Positions 26,781-35,781 of a DNA stretch of 64,000 nt are shown piece after piece. The notes below the pieces were generated by a model. It searched no databases. It had not been told where the DNA came from and saw only the letters and a list, made by a program, of their open reading frames with translations. Every line of letters begins with the position of its first letter. Position 1 is the first letter of the stretch. Location of the stretch: positions 305,592 through 369,591 of the forward strand of contig CAJUDM010000001.1 in assembly GCA_910584915.1 (NCBI GenBank). The letters are read 5' to 3'. This stretch comes from an uncultured Lachnospiraceae bacterium. Its GTDB lineage: Bacteria > Bacillota > Clostridia > Lachnospirales > Lachnospiraceae. The translations under genes and the position numbers were made by a program.

Positions 26781-27485
26781 CTCCCCCGTCAGTTCCACCA
26801 CCGCGTAGGGTTCCCCGCTCCTGTCGTTCAGGCTCACCACATAGCTCCCCTCCCGCTCATACACCACCGGACAGAAAACATCTCCCAGGTACGCCTGCTT
26901 CTTATACTCCGCCCGGAGCCGCCGGACCACAAAGTCCTCCTCCGGATACTCCAGCGCGATATGCACATACTGCCCGTTGTTGACATGGTGGTTTGTGTCG
27001 AGGTGATGCCTGGCAATCGTAAAGCAAGGTTTTTCCTCTCCCCCCTCCGGTATCGCGATCTTCCGGGGCAGATACTCCATCTCTATCTTAGGGCTGATCA
27101 TGTAGCCGTCCTTCATATTCTGATCCGGCATCACCGGCCTGCCCTTTTCCAGATCATAGAGCGTCCATATCGAGTTTGCCGCCGCCAGCCGCACTCCCTG
27201 CGCGTCCTTCATCCAGAAGTTCCTGTATCCGATAAAACCCCTGAAATCATACGGCAGCGTCCCGACCTCCACCCGCTCCCCGATCTCCGGGTACCTCTCC
27301 ACATCGATCTGCCAGGAACTCAACAGCCACACCTGGTGGAGCTTCTGAAGATATTTCACCCCAAGCCCGATATCCTCCGAGTGAAAGGTGGAACAATCCT
27401 GAAAATAATCCAGCAGGCTTCCCAACGTCAGCCTGTTCTCACAGTCCGCCTCACTGTATCTGATCCTCGCGTCAAATGTGTACAT
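26757..27485 (-). CDS. Acyl-ACP thioesterase
   Basis: The 242-residue protein has two hot-dog domains, with the N-terminal DYFQDCSTFHSEDIGLG and the C-terminal catalytic segment DTNHHVNNGQYV carrying Asp, Asn and His as in plant FatA/FatB and bacterial homologues. It releases fatty acids from acyl carrier protein. It starts after AGAAGGAG. The C-terminal codons coincide with the last unit of the tandem repeat at 26652-26780, so the last residues may be repeat-derived. Confidence 0.9.
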   Translation of the reverse strand: MYTFDARIRYSEADCENRLTLGSLLDYFQDCSTFHSEDIGLGVKYLQKLHQVWLLSSWQIDVERYPEIGERVEVGTLPYDFRGFIGYRNFWMKDAQGVRLAAANSIWTLYDLEKGRPVMPDQNMKDGYMISPKIEMEYLPRKIAIPEGGEEKPCFTIARHHLDTNHHVNNGQYVHIALEYPEEDFVVRRLRAEYKKQAYLGDVFCPVVYEREGSYVVSLNDRSGEPYAVVELTGERRAMPEA

Positions 27486-27688
27486 ATCAGTCTGCTCCTT
27501 CTATTTCTATTTTCCTGCTGATCCTGCAATAACCAGGCAGGAAAAGCCTTACAGCCTTTCCCCTGTTCACCGCTCGCTGCAAAACAGATATTTTCATGCG
27601 CTCTTTGAACGCACTGCGCCCGCCTGCGCATAATTTAAGCCCCGGAATCTTCCCTTCCGAGGCTTTCACAGCAGTCCACCTGCTTCGC

Positions 27689-27759
27689 AGGGCTACAAGG
27701 ATTCGAACCTTGAAATGACGGAGTCAGAGTCCGTTGCCTTACCGTTTGGCGATAGCCCT
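27689..27759 (-). tRNA. tRNA-Gln (anticodon CTG)
   Basis: On the minus strand AGGGCTA pairs with TAGCCCT as acceptor stem. The D-arm, the anticodon stem ACGGA/TCCGT with loop CTCTGAC (anticodon CTG) and the T-arm CAAGG-TTCGAAT-CCTTG are all present. CCA is not encoded. A hairpin resembling a terminator (AAGCCTCGGAA with TTCCGGGGCTT) lies about 30 bases downstream, at 27635-27665. Confidence 0.92.
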
Positions 27760-27903
27760 TTGACTTACTTTAGGTATTATACAGGATTGTCTCCCGGAAA
27801 GCAAGCCCTTTTTTTAAAAAATTATTTCAAAATTATGACAAAATTTTATTCCGTTTTCTGATCATTTACATCAAATATCACAATATACTACAATACTATG
27901 ATT

Positions 27904-27933
27904 GCCCGGGATGGCTTTTACGCCATTCCGGGC
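27904..27933 (-). terminator. Terminator of glutamine synthetase gene
   Basis: GCCCGGGATGGC pairs with GCCATTCCGGGC (one mismatch). It lies 20 bases after the stop of the minus-strand gene; the T-run is short. Confidence 0.5.
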
Positions 27934-27952
27934 AGCTATATTTCCCTTTATC

Positions 27953-30064
27953 TTACACTTCAAACATCAGCTCGCCGTAGGTCGGAAGCGGCCAGATATC
28001 CTTATCCACGATCATCTCCAGCTCATCCGCAGGATCTCTCAGCTCCTGCATCACCTCTTTCACCACATCTTTATAGAAAAATGCCTGCTTCTTCGCATCT
28101 TCTATAGCGCCCGCTTCCGCTTCCACCTTTTCCAGCTTTTTCAGCGCCTTCTGCATGGCGGAAAGTTTTTCACATACACTCTTTAAAACATCCATCTGCA
28201 CGGAAGCGTCTGCGCCCGCCGCCTTCACGGCGTTCACCGTGTCCGCAAGGCTTCTGCTGTACTTCATCACAGCGGGTATGATCTTCTTGCCCGCCATATC
28301 GATCATGGTCAGCGCCTCGATATTGATCGTCTTCGCATAGGTCTCATAGATGATCTCCTCGCGGGATTCCAGTTCCACCCTGGTGAAAATACCGAACCGC
28401 TCGAACAGTGCCACCGCCTTATCCGTAGTCAGAGTGGACGCCGCTTCGATCATGGACTTGATATTGGGCAGTCCGCGTTTTTCCGCCTCTTCCACCCATT
28501 CATCCGCATAACCGTTGCCGTTGAAGACGATCCTCTGGTGCTCTGTCATATATTCTTTGATCAGGTTATGTACCGCCAGGTCAAAATCTTCCTCCTTCTC
28601 CAGCCTGTCTGCCGCCTCGCAGAACGCCTCCGCGATGATCGCGTTCAGCGTGGTATTGGGGCTCGCGATGGAATCCGCGGAACCCACCATACGGAACTCA
28701 AATTTGTTGCCGGTAAAGGCGAAGGGCGATGTCCTGTTTCTGTCCGTGGCGTCCTTCTCGAAATCGGGCAGTGTGGATACGCCTGTCTCCAGCCTGCCGC
28801 CCTCCTTCAGCTTCTCCGCGTCGCCGGTCTCGATCAGCTGTTTCACCACATCCTCAAGCTGTTCCCCGAGGAAAATGGAAATGATCGCGGGGGGCGCTTC
28901 GTTTGCCCCAAGCCTGTGGTCGTTGCCCACATCAGCAGCGCTCTGGCGCAGCAGATCAGCATGTTTATCCACCGCTTTCATAATACACGCCAGCACCAGC
29001 AGGAAACGGATATTCTTATTCGGCGTATCGCCCGGATCAAGCAGATTCACGCCGCTGTCCGTCGTGATGGACCAGTTATTATGTTTACCGGAACCGTTCA
29101 CGCCCGCATAAGGCTTCTCGTGCAGAAGACATCTCAAGTCATGGTGATATGCGATGCGCTTCATGGTCTCCATCACAAGCTGGTTATGGTCCACCGCGAT
29201 ATTCGCCGTGGCATAGACCGGAGCGAGCTCATGCTGTGCCGGCGCCACCTCGTTGTGCTGGGTCTTAGCCGTCACGCCCAGTTTCCAGAGTTCTTCGTTC
29301 AGATCCTTCATATAAGCGCCCACTCGCTCCTTGATCACGCCAAAGTAGTGATCCTCCATCTCCTGTCCCTTCGGCGCCGGCGCGCCAAAGAGGGTGCGCC
29401 CCGCGAACATCAGATCCTCCCTCTGCAGATACAGATCCTTATCCACCAGGAAATATTCCTGCTCGGGTCCGACGGAAGCGGTCACCTTCGTCGCCGCCGT
29501 ATCGCCGAACAGTTTCACGATGCGCAGCGCCTGGCTGCTCAGCGCCTCCATGGAGCGGAGAAGGGGAGTCTTCTTATCCAGCGCATCGCCCGTATAAGAA
29601 CAGAACGCTGTGGGGATACAGAGGATCGTTCCACAGGCAGATTCCTTCAAAAATGCCGGCGAAGTGATATCCCACGCCGTATAGCCTCTCGCCTCAAAGG
29701 TTGCCCTGAGTCCGCCGGAAGGAAAAGAAGAGGCATCCGGCTCGCCCTTGATCAGCTCCTTGCCGGAAAATTCCGTGATCATCTTGCCGTCCTCATCGGG
29801 GTGGGACACAAACGCGTCATGCTTTTCCGCCGTGATGCCGGTCAGCGGCTGGAACCAGTGGGTATAGTGGGTCGCTCCGTGCTCCACAGCCCAGTCCTTC
29901 ATCTCCTTTGCCACCACATTCGCGGCAGTCATGGACAGCTCACCGCCCTTATCCATCACATGTTTTACTTCTTTATAGACATTCTTCGGCAGACGGCTCC
30001 GCATCTTCGCCAGGTCAAACACATTCTGGCCAAACAGTTCTTCCACATTCATCAGTTCGCTCAT
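27953..30064 (-). CDS. glnN: Type III glutamine synthetase
   Basis: The 703-residue length marks the long type III (GlnN) class, against about 470 residues for type I. Motifs seen include GGLRATFEARGYTAWD, KTPLLRSMEALSSQA, the catalytic NGSGKHNNWSI and the nucleotide-region ESACGTILCIPTAF. It forms glutamine from glutamate, ammonia and ATP. It starts after AGGAGGAGG. The leader carries two short hexaloop hairpins before an intrinsic terminator, listed separately, which suggests control by transcription antitermination. Confidence 0.95.
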   Translation of the reverse strand: MSELMNVEELFGQNVFDLAKMRSRLPKNVYKEVKHVMDKGGELSMTAANVVAKEMKDWAVEHGATHYTHWFQPLTGITAEKHDAFVSHPDEDGKMITEFSGKELIKGEPDASSFPSGGLRATFEARGYTAWDITSPAFLKESACGTILCIPTAFCSYTGDALDKKTPLLRSMEALSSQALRIVKLFGDTAATKVTASVGPEQEYFLVDKDLYLQREDLMFAGRTLFGAPAPKGQEMEDHYFGVIKERVGAYMKDLNEELWKLGVTAKTQHNEVAPAQHELAPVYATANIAVDHNQLVMETMKRIAYHHDLRCLLHEKPYAGVNGSGKHNNWSITTDSGVNLLDPGDTPNKNIRFLLVLACIMKAVDKHADLLRQSAADVGNDHRLGANEAPPAIISIFLGEQLEDVVKQLIETGDAEKLKEGGRLETGVSTLPDFEKDATDRNRTSPFAFTGNKFEFRMVGSADSIASPNTTLNAIIAEAFCEAADRLEKEEDFDLAVHNLIKEYMTEHQRIVFNGNGYADEWVEEAEKRGLPNIKSMIEAASTLTTDKAVALFERFGIFTRVELESREEIIYETYAKTINIEALTMIDMAGKKIIPAVMKYSRSLADTVNAVKAAGADASVQMDVLKSVCEKLSAMQKALKKLEKVEAEAGAIEDAKKQAFFYKDVVKEVMQELRDPADELEMIVDKDIWPLPTYGELMFEV

Positions 30065-30077
30065 CTTTTCCTCCTCC

Positions 30078-30142
30078 TAAAACAGAAAATGTTCCAAAAG
30101 CCAAGCTTTGGAACATCTTTGTTCTTGTATTCCTGTATACAA
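30078..30142 (-). promoter_or_regulatory. Candidate ANTAR antiterminator leader of glnN
   Basis: On the minus strand: hairpin P1 (30125-30142) TTGTAT-ACAGGA-ATACAA; hairpin P2 (30111-30124) GAAC-AAAGAT-GTTC; then an intrinsic terminator (30089-30116, ten pairs) with TTTTCTGTTTT. Both loops are six bases with A at position 1 and G at position 4, the known ANTAR-protein signature, and P2 shares bases with the terminator so the two exclude each other. The glnN ribosome binding site follows at once. Confidence 0.7.
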
Positions 30143-30158
30143 TTGTTTTATCTCTTTA

Positions 30159-30187
30159 AAGATACTCCTCTTTCCCTCACTTTGCAA
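30159..30187 (-). promoter_or_regulatory. Candidate glnN promoter
   Basis: TTGCAA (30182-30187), 17 bases, TATCTT (30159-30164) on the minus strand. The predicted start lies about 10 bases before hairpin P1, so the leader would hold little but the antiterminator. Confidence 0.5.
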
Positions 30188-30307
30188 GAGGAAAAATAAA
30201 TTTTGTGACTTAGTTCAATTTATACAAAAATACCTGCTATAAACTGTGCACTTTATACAGTCTTCGGGCGTTTTCTCCGGAGATATCTCATTCTTGTCAT
30301 ACGGACT

Positions 30308-31540
30308 TTAAACATGCACCATCCTCAACAGATCATACCGTTCCGCCCCCTCACTCAGCCTGACATAAAACCTCTGCCTCGCATGCGGACAACTCTCCAT
30401 CGGGTTCCCATCCTCATCCTCCATGTCCTCCACACGGACCGGTATATTCCTGCCGTCCGGTTTCATGATCTCGACGGCATCCCCCACGCAGAACTTGTTC
30501 TTCTGTTCCAGGTATACATACCCCCGCTCATCCGTACCCTCCGCCATGCCGAGATACACCGCCTCGCTCTGGTAGGTCGATGAATCATAGATCTGGGATT
30601 CCGCGCCCGGCTTTCCAAAGTAAAAGCCCGTAGTGAACCGGCGGTAGGTACACTTTCCGATCTCCCGCTTATACCACTCCATATGATTCCGGTATTTATC
30701 TTCCGATTCCAGATAGTCATCTATGGCTCTGCGGTAGGTTCTTGCCACGGTTGCCACATAGAGCGCCGCCTTCATCCGCCCCTCTACCTTCAGAGAATCG
30801 ATCCCGGCATCCAACAGTTCGGGAATATGCTCTATCATACAGAGATCCCCGGAATTAAACAGAAACGTCCCCCGCTCATTCTCAAAGACGGGCAGATATT
30901 CCCCCGGCCTGCTCTCCTCCATCACCGCATACTTCCAGCGGCAGGGATGGGTGCAGGCGCCCCGGTTGGCATCCCTTCCGGTCATATAATTGCTGAGCAG
31001 GCATCTCCCCGAATAGGAAATGCACATGGCGCCGTGGATAAAGGCTTCTATCTCCATGTCCTCCGGGATGTGCTCTCTGATCTTCTTTATCTCCGGGAGG
31101 GATAGCTCCCGCGCGCAGACAACCCGCTTTGCGCCCAGTTTGTGCCAGAAAGTATATGTTTTATAGTTTGTGTTGTTTGCCTGCGTGGAGATATGAATCT
31201 CCATTTCAGGGCAGACATCCCGGGCGATGGAGAACAGTCCCGGATCGGAAATGATCAGCGCGTCCGGCGGTTCTTTCATCCCGCCAAGTTCCTTAAAATA
31301 TTTCTCCGCCTGCTCGAGATCGCTGTGATGGGCAAAAATATTTGCCGTCACATATACCTTCACCCCCCGCTCATGGGCAAAGCAGATCCCCTCCTCCATC
31401 TCCTCCGGAGAAAAGTTTTTCGCCTTCGCCCGCAGGCTGAAGGCTTCACCGCCGATATAGACCGCATCCGCCCCGAAGATCACCGCCGTCTTTAACACTT
31501 CCAGGCTTCCCGCCGGAATCAAAAGTTCTGTTTTTCGCAT
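30308..31540 (-). CDS. U32-family tRNA hydroxylation protein (TrhP-like)
   Basis: The 410-residue protein has the U32 peptidase signature ELLIPAGSLEVLKTAVIFGADAVYIGG at the start and EAFIHGAMCISYSGRCLLSNYMTGRDANRGACTHPCRWKY, with the conserved cysteines of the iron-sulfur-like site. Relatives (YrrN/YrrO, TrhP) hydroxylate uridine 34 of tRNAs. The start at 31540 follows GGAGGG. The next gene upstream encodes the TrmR-like methyltransferase that would methylate the hydroxyuridine, so the two form one modification pathway. Confidence 0.9.
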   Translation of the reverse strand: MRKTELLIPAGSLEVLKTAVIFGADAVYIGGEAFSLRAKAKNFSPEEMEEGICFAHERGVKVYVTANIFAHHSDLEQAEKYFKELGGMKEPPDALIISDPGLFSIARDVCPEMEIHISTQANNTNYKTYTFWHKLGAKRVVCARELSLPEIKKIREHIPEDMEIEAFIHGAMCISYSGRCLLSNYMTGRDANRGACTHPCRWKYAVMEESRPGEYLPVFENERGTFLFNSGDLCMIEHIPELLDAGIDSLKVEGRMKAALYVATVARTYRRAIDDYLESEDKYRNHMEWYKREIGKCTYRRFTTGFYFGKPGAESQIYDSSTYQSEAVYLGMAEGTDERGYVYLEQKNKFCVGDAVEIMKPDGRNIPVRVEDMEDEDGNPMESCPHARQRFYVRLSEGAERYDLLRMVHV

Positions 31541-31669
31541 CTTTTCCCTCCGCGCAGAAGATGCCTGCGGCTCTCCCGCTGCCATACGTTCCGGCTGCCC
31601 ATCCGAATAGCTCCAAAGTCATTTCCCGGCGCAGGAGTCATACAGACCGGAGTCTCCGTTCTATCCGTC

Positions 31670-32320
31670 CTATTTGGCAATCTCCCGCATCCTGCTCGCC
31701 GCCACCCCATCTCCAACCGGCAGGATCACAGTCTCCAGCCGCGGGTCATGTGTGATCTGATACAGGTATTCCCTCATCCGGCTGTGAATAGTCCGATCCC
31801 TCCTTGTGACCGCATAGCGGGACTCCAGAATATCCCCCTCCTGCAGCACATTATCGGAGACCAGAAGGCCTTCCGGTGAAAGCAGCCGCATCACCTCAGG
31901 CAGGAAGGAAAGGTACTGCCCCTTGGCTGCATCCATAAATACCATATCGTACGGTCCCGCAAGTTCCTTCAGGATATCCGATGCGTCTCCCTCGAGCAGC
32001 GTGATCCTATCCTCTTTTCCAGCCCTCGCGAAATTTTCCCTCGCTTTGAGTATCCTTTTCTCATAATTCTCTATCGTCGTAATACGGCAGTCCTCTCCCC
32101 CGTATTCACTCATCAATAACGCGGAAAAGCCGACCGCACATCCGATCTCCAGAATCCGTCGCGGCTTTTGCATCTGCAGTAAAAACTTTAAAAGCCTCTG
32201 AGTCTCCGGTCTCACGACAGGTACGCCCGCCTCTCCCGCCTCTCTTTCTATTTCATTTAAAAAAGATGTATTGCCCTGATCCAGAGAACGGATAAAGGCA
32301 GTGGTCCTTTCGCCTGTCAC
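31670..32320 (-). CDS. TrmR-like O-methyltransferase
   Basis: The 216-residue protein has the class I methyltransferase fold: LEIGCAVGFSALLMSEYG for the SAM site, TIENYEKR, LLEGDASDILKEL and the metal-ligand DMVFMDAAKGQYLSFLPEVM. The TrmR (YrrM) family methylates 5-hydroxyuridine 34 of tRNA to 5-methoxyuridine. It uses a GTG start that overlaps the stop of the small MltG-like gene by four bases. The U32 gene follows on the same strand. Confidence 0.87.
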   Translation of the reverse strand: MTGERTTAFIRSLDQGNTSFLNEIEREAGEAGVPVVRPETQRLLKFLLQMQKPRRILEIGCAVGFSALLMSEYGGEDCRITTIENYEKRILKARENFARAGKEDRITLLEGDASDILKELAGPYDMVFMDAAKGQYLSFLPEVMRLLSPEGLLVSDNVLQEGDILESRYAVTRRDRTIHSRMREYLYQITHDPRLETVILPVGDGVAASRMREIAK

Positions 32321-32697
32321 TCTTCCTCTTCCTCATCGACATAGGAACTTGACATGATCTCAAGCATTTCCTCCGCCGTCATCGCCGTACTCAATTCATA
32401 ATTGCCCGGCATCAGCCTGTCCTTGTGTGGCGAGAGAAGATACTGAACATAAAAAAGATCCTTATCCTTCACAAGCCCGTAGTCCTCTAACGCCTCCGCC
32501 ACCTGTCTCGGCGTTGTCTCCTCCGAGAGTTCCACACTGTATGTGATACCGGGTTCCGCACTGACCGGCTCCTCCGTAAAAACACGATAGCCAAAATCAT
32601 ATGCGGAGATCGCTGTTGTGATCACATAGCGGACGATCAGGACAAGCACTATTATTTTTACTGCCGCTGTTGCGACGGATACAATAAATTGTTTCAT
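32317..32697 (-). CDS. Short MltG-like membrane protein without catalytic domain
   Basis: The 126-residue protein has one N-terminal membrane helix (about residues 5-27) and then a LysM-like segment (SVELSEETTPRQVAEALEDYGLVKDKDLFYVQYL) that matches the N-terminal part of MltG/YceG, ending in an acidic tail. The family is normally about 340-380 residues; here the lytic domain is absent. ATG at 32697 is preferred because of the AGGA site; an earlier ATG at 32712 is possible. Position matches Bacillus yrrL, the mltG gene, between DUF1292 and TrmR genes, although YlbF and RNase J genes intervene here. Confidence 0.75.
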   Translation of the reverse strand: MKQFIVSVATAAVKIIVLVLIVRYVITTAISAYDFGYRVFTEEPVSAEPGITYSVELSEETTPRQVAEALEDYGLVKDKDLFYVQYLLSPHKDRLMPGNYELSTAMTAEEMLEIMSSSYVDEEEEE

Positions 32698-32803
32698 AAA
32701 TCTATTCCTCATAGGACACACGGAACCCTCCATATGCCTGTCTTTCCAGTGAAACGGTAAGGCCGCCTGCCCCCTCCCCGTTTTCGCTGTACAGCCCGTC
32801 CTG

Positions 32804-33157
32804 TCAGAAGCCGGCCGGCACAGCAAATTCCAGTTCGGAAAGCATCTTATTATCTATATCCTGCTTCAGCCTCACAAAATCGCGCTCCGCGCAGAGGAAT
32901 TTATCCACCAGCGGTTCATAGCGGAAAGCCGCCGTCTCCAGTTCAAATTCCTCCAGCTTCTGCAGCAGTTCCTCCCCTTCGTTATTCTGCTGGATCAGGA
33001 AATTATTCCTCCGGTATTCATCGATCCGCTCCTGCAGCCCCGGCTCTTTGCTGACTTCCCTGCTGGCCTCTTCATAATTACGGTATATTTTGGAATTTTT
33101 TATACTGCTGATCAATTGCTCCAGGCTGCTGTTTATTTTCGGGTCTCTTTTTAGCAT
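32804..33157 (-). CDS. YlbF/YmcA family protein
   Basis: The 117-residue protein is all-helical, with the DUF964 pattern SSIKNSKIYRNYEEASREVSKEPGLQERIDEYRRNNF. YlbF and YmcA help RNase Y cut RNA in Bacillus. It follows AAAAGGAG. It lies between the RNase J gene and the mltG-like gene, so an RNA-decay role beside RNase J is plausible (inference). Confidence 0.82.
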   Translation of the reverse strand: MLKRDPKINSSLEQLISSIKNSKIYRNYEEASREVSKEPGLQERIDEYRRNNFLIQQNNEGEELLQKLEEFELETAAFRYEPLVDKFLCAERDFVRLKQDIDNKMLSELEFAVPAGF

Positions 33158-33236
33158 ATAGCAAACTCCTTTTCTTTATACTTTATTTATGATATCTGCT
33201 GATCGTTCCACAATCCGCATTCTTTTACTTCCACTG

Positions 33237-34913
33237 TCACACTTCCATGATGATCGGCAGGATCATCGGCCTGCGCTTTGTCCTCTTCCAGATGAATTCC
33301 GCCAGTTCATCGCGGATGCTGCCCTTCAATTTCCCCCAGTCCAGAATATTTTTGTCGAGGCATCTCTCCACCGTCACCTGCGCTGAGGCCCTCGCCTCAT
33401 CCAACAGTTCATCGGCCTCCCTCACATAGACAAAGCCGCGTGACACGATATCCGGTCCCGCTGCAAGCTGTCCCGTTGCCTGGTCCAGCGCCAGAACCAC
33501 AATGATGATGCCGTTCTCCGCAAGATGCTGCCTGTCGCGCAGCACCACATTTCCCACATCGCCCACTCCCAGGCCGTCCACCATGATATCACCCACCGGA
33601 ACCTGCCCGGTCACTTCCGCGCCTTCCATATTCAATTCAAGCACATTTCCGGAGGATAATATGAATATCCTCTCTTTGGGGATCCCCAGCGCCTCCGCCA
33701 GTTTTGCGTTCGCCTTCAAATGCTTATACTCCCCGTGCACCGGTATCGCAAATTTCGGCTGCACAAGATTATAGATCAGTTTGATCTCCTCCTGGCAGGC
33801 ATGCCCCGAAACATGGGGCGCATCCTGAAAGATCACATCCGCCCCTTTCATGAGCAGATCGTTGATCACCTTCGTCACTGCCTTCTCATTTCCCGGGATC
33901 GGATGGGAAGAAAAGATCACCGTATCATTCGGTCCGATAGATATTCTTTTATGGTTGTTTCCCGCCATGCGGCTCAACGCCGCCATGCTCTCCCCCTGGC
34001 TCCCCGTCGCGATGATCACCGTTTTCTCCTCGGGATAATCTTTCAGCTGCTCTATATCGACCAGCGTATTCTCCGGTATCTGCAGGCAGTCCAGTTTTGT
34101 GGCAGTCTCTATGATATTGACCATACTGCGCCCTTCTACCACAACTTTTCTGCCGAACTTGCAGGCGGAATTGATGATCTGCTGCACTCTGTCCACATTG
34201 GAAGCAAAGGTCGCTATGATGATCCTTGTATTTTTATGATCCTCAAAAATCTGGTCAAAGGTCGGTCCGAGCGTCTTTTCCGACGGCGTAAAGCCCGGGC
34301 GCTCCGCATTTGTGGAATCGCTCATCAGCGCCAGAACTCCCTTCTTTCCCAGTTCCGCAAAACGCTGCAGATCGATCGCGTCTCCGAACACAGGCGTATA
34401 ATCCACCTTGAAATCTCCTGTATGCACTACGATCCCCGCCGGTGAGTAAATCGCCAGCGCCGCCGCGTCCACAATACTGTGGTTCGTCTTGATAAACTCT
34501 ATCCTGAAATCGTCCAGCGTGATCATCTGGCCGAACTTCACCACGCGCTGCCGCACATGCCCGCTCAGTCCGTGTTCCTCCAGCTTTCTGTCGATAATGC
34601 CCATCGTAAGCCTTGTGGCGTAGATCGGCGCCGCAAGCTCTTTCAGCACATAGGGCAGCGCCCCGATATGGTCCTCATGCCCGTGTGTGATCACAAACCC
34701 CTTTACTTTATCCGCATTCTCCTTTAAATAAGTGATATCGGGTATCACAAGGTCGATACCCAGCATGTCGTCATCCGGAAATGACAACCCGCAGTCCACA
34801 ACAATAATACTGTCTCCATACTCAAAGGCAGTAATATTCATTCCGATCTCATCCAGTCCCCCCAGCGGTATGATCTTCAGCCTGGATGCCGTCTTCCATT
34901 TTTCTTTTTTCAA
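33237..34913 (-). CDS. rnj: Ribonuclease J
   Basis: The 558-residue protein has the metallo-beta-lactamase motif HGHEDH (VITHGHEDHIGALPY), the beta-CASP region with DSTNAERPG and the C-terminal domain ending in RPMILPIIMEV. It is a 5'-to-3' exonuclease and endonuclease in mRNA decay. The start is a TTG with GGAGGG seven bases upstream. One paralogue is seen in the window; B. subtilis has two. Confidence 0.95.
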   Translation of the reverse strand: MKKEKWKTASRLKIIPLGGLDEIGMNITAFEYGDSIIVVDCGLSFPDDDMLGIDLVIPDITYLKENADKVKGFVITHGHEDHIGALPYVLKELAAPIYATRLTMGIIDRKLEEHGLSGHVRQRVVKFGQMITLDDFRIEFIKTNHSIVDAAALAIYSPAGIVVHTGDFKVDYTPVFGDAIDLQRFAELGKKGVLALMSDSTNAERPGFTPSEKTLGPTFDQIFEDHKNTRIIIATFASNVDRVQQIINSACKFGRKVVVEGRSMVNIIETATKLDCLQIPENTLVDIEQLKDYPEEKTVIIATGSQGESMAALSRMAGNNHKRISIGPNDTVIFSSHPIPGNEKAVTKVINDLLMKGADVIFQDAPHVSGHACQEEIKLIYNLVQPKFAIPVHGEYKHLKANAKLAEALGIPKERIFILSSGNVLELNMEGAEVTGQVPVGDIMVDGLGVGDVGNVVLRDRQHLAENGIIIVVLALDQATGQLAAGPDIVSRGFVYVREADELLDEARASAQVTVERCLDKNILDWGKLKGSIRDELAEFIWKRTKRRPMILPIIMEV

Positions 34914-34951
34914 ACAAATTCCCTCCGTATTACTTTTTCCCGAAGAGAAGA

Positions 34952-35233
34952 CTACTCATCATCTGACACAAATGTCACATCTTCCATCAACGTCTCAAAG
35001 ACGGCCGCCACCGCATCCAGCTCATCCTCCGCGGATACGATCTCGTACAGCCCGTCTTTATCCTCCGGCTTTGACAAATCCTTCAAAATCAGGGCGTCTC
35101 CATCCCCGTCTTCCATATCAGTTACTAAAATATAATCCGTTCCGCCGATCTTCGTCTGCTCAAGAACATAAAACTCTACCTTTTCAGGTTCTGCACTGTC
35201 CTTACCGTTTATTATAAACGTGATCTTTTCCAT
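34952..35233 (-). CDS. DUF1292 protein (YrzB family)
   Basis: The 93-residue acidic protein matches DUF1292: ITFIINGKDSAEPEKVEFYVLEQTKIGGTDYILVTDMED. Function unknown; the family sits between ruvX and mltG-like genes in many Firmicutes, as here. The ATG at 35233 follows GGGAGGAAA; an in-frame start 24 bases upstream has no site. Confidence 0.85.
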   Translation of the reverse strand: MEKITFIINGKDSAEPEKVEFYVLEQTKIGGTDYILVTDMEDGDGDALILKDLSKPEDKDGLYEIVSAEDELDAVAAVFETLMEDVTFVSDDE

Positions 35234-35297
35234 ATCCGTTTCCTCCCGGCTCCGCACTGCCAGCTCTCACCGCTCTTCTTTATCATCCGGAAAGCCG

Positions 35298-35732
35298 TCA
35301 CTCCGTCCGCTGCATTCCCTTATAGTCCAGATATCCCTGCAAAATAAAAACAGCGGCGATCTTGTCCACATACTCTTTCCTGTGTTCCCTGCGCACATTT
35401 GCCTCGATCAGTGTCTTTTCCGCCGCCGCAGTAGTCAGCCTTTCATCCCAGAGTATCACAGGCAGCCCCGTCCGCCTCTCAAGCATCTCCTTAAACTCCA
35501 TCGAAAGCCGCGAACGCTCTCCCTCATTTGCATTCATATGCTTCGGATTGCCGAGCACGATCTCCGACACCTCATATTCTTCGATCAGCGCCTCGATCTG
35601 TGCCAGTGTCTGACGAAGTTTGTTTTCTCCCTTCCGCCGGATCGTGGTGATCCCCTGCGCCGTGATCAACAGGGGGTCGCTTATCGCAACGCCCACCGTT
35701 ATAGAGCCAAAATCCAAGCCCATTATCCGCAT
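35298..35732 (-). CDS. ruvX: Holliday junction resolvase-like RNase H-fold protein (RuvX/YqgF)
   Basis: The 144-residue protein begins MRIMGLDFGSITVGVAISD, the RNase H-fold strand with the first acidic residue, and contains VSEIVLGNPKHMN and PVILWDERLTTAAAEKTLIE. YqgF/RuvX acts on nucleic acids in rRNA processing and recombination. The ATG at 35732 follows GGAGG. Neighbours are ireB and the DUF1292 gene, as in Bacillus. Confidence 0.9.
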   Translation of the reverse strand: MRIMGLDFGSITVGVAISDPLLITAQGITTIRRKGENKLRQTLAQIEALIEEYEVSEIVLGNPKHMNANEGERSRLSMEFKEMLERRTGLPVILWDERLTTAAAEKTLIEANVRREHRKEYVDKIAAVFILQGYLDYKGMQRTE

Positions 35733-35781
35733 ATACAGCCTCCGCTGCAACGGCATTACGCCTTCGCATAAAATGCCGCCG

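Noticed and set aside
28538..30199. Very long plus-strand open frame over the glutamine synthetase gene
   Set aside because: It lies opposite a highly conserved gene and its translation is low-complexity with many His and Arg, typical of an antisense shadow frame.
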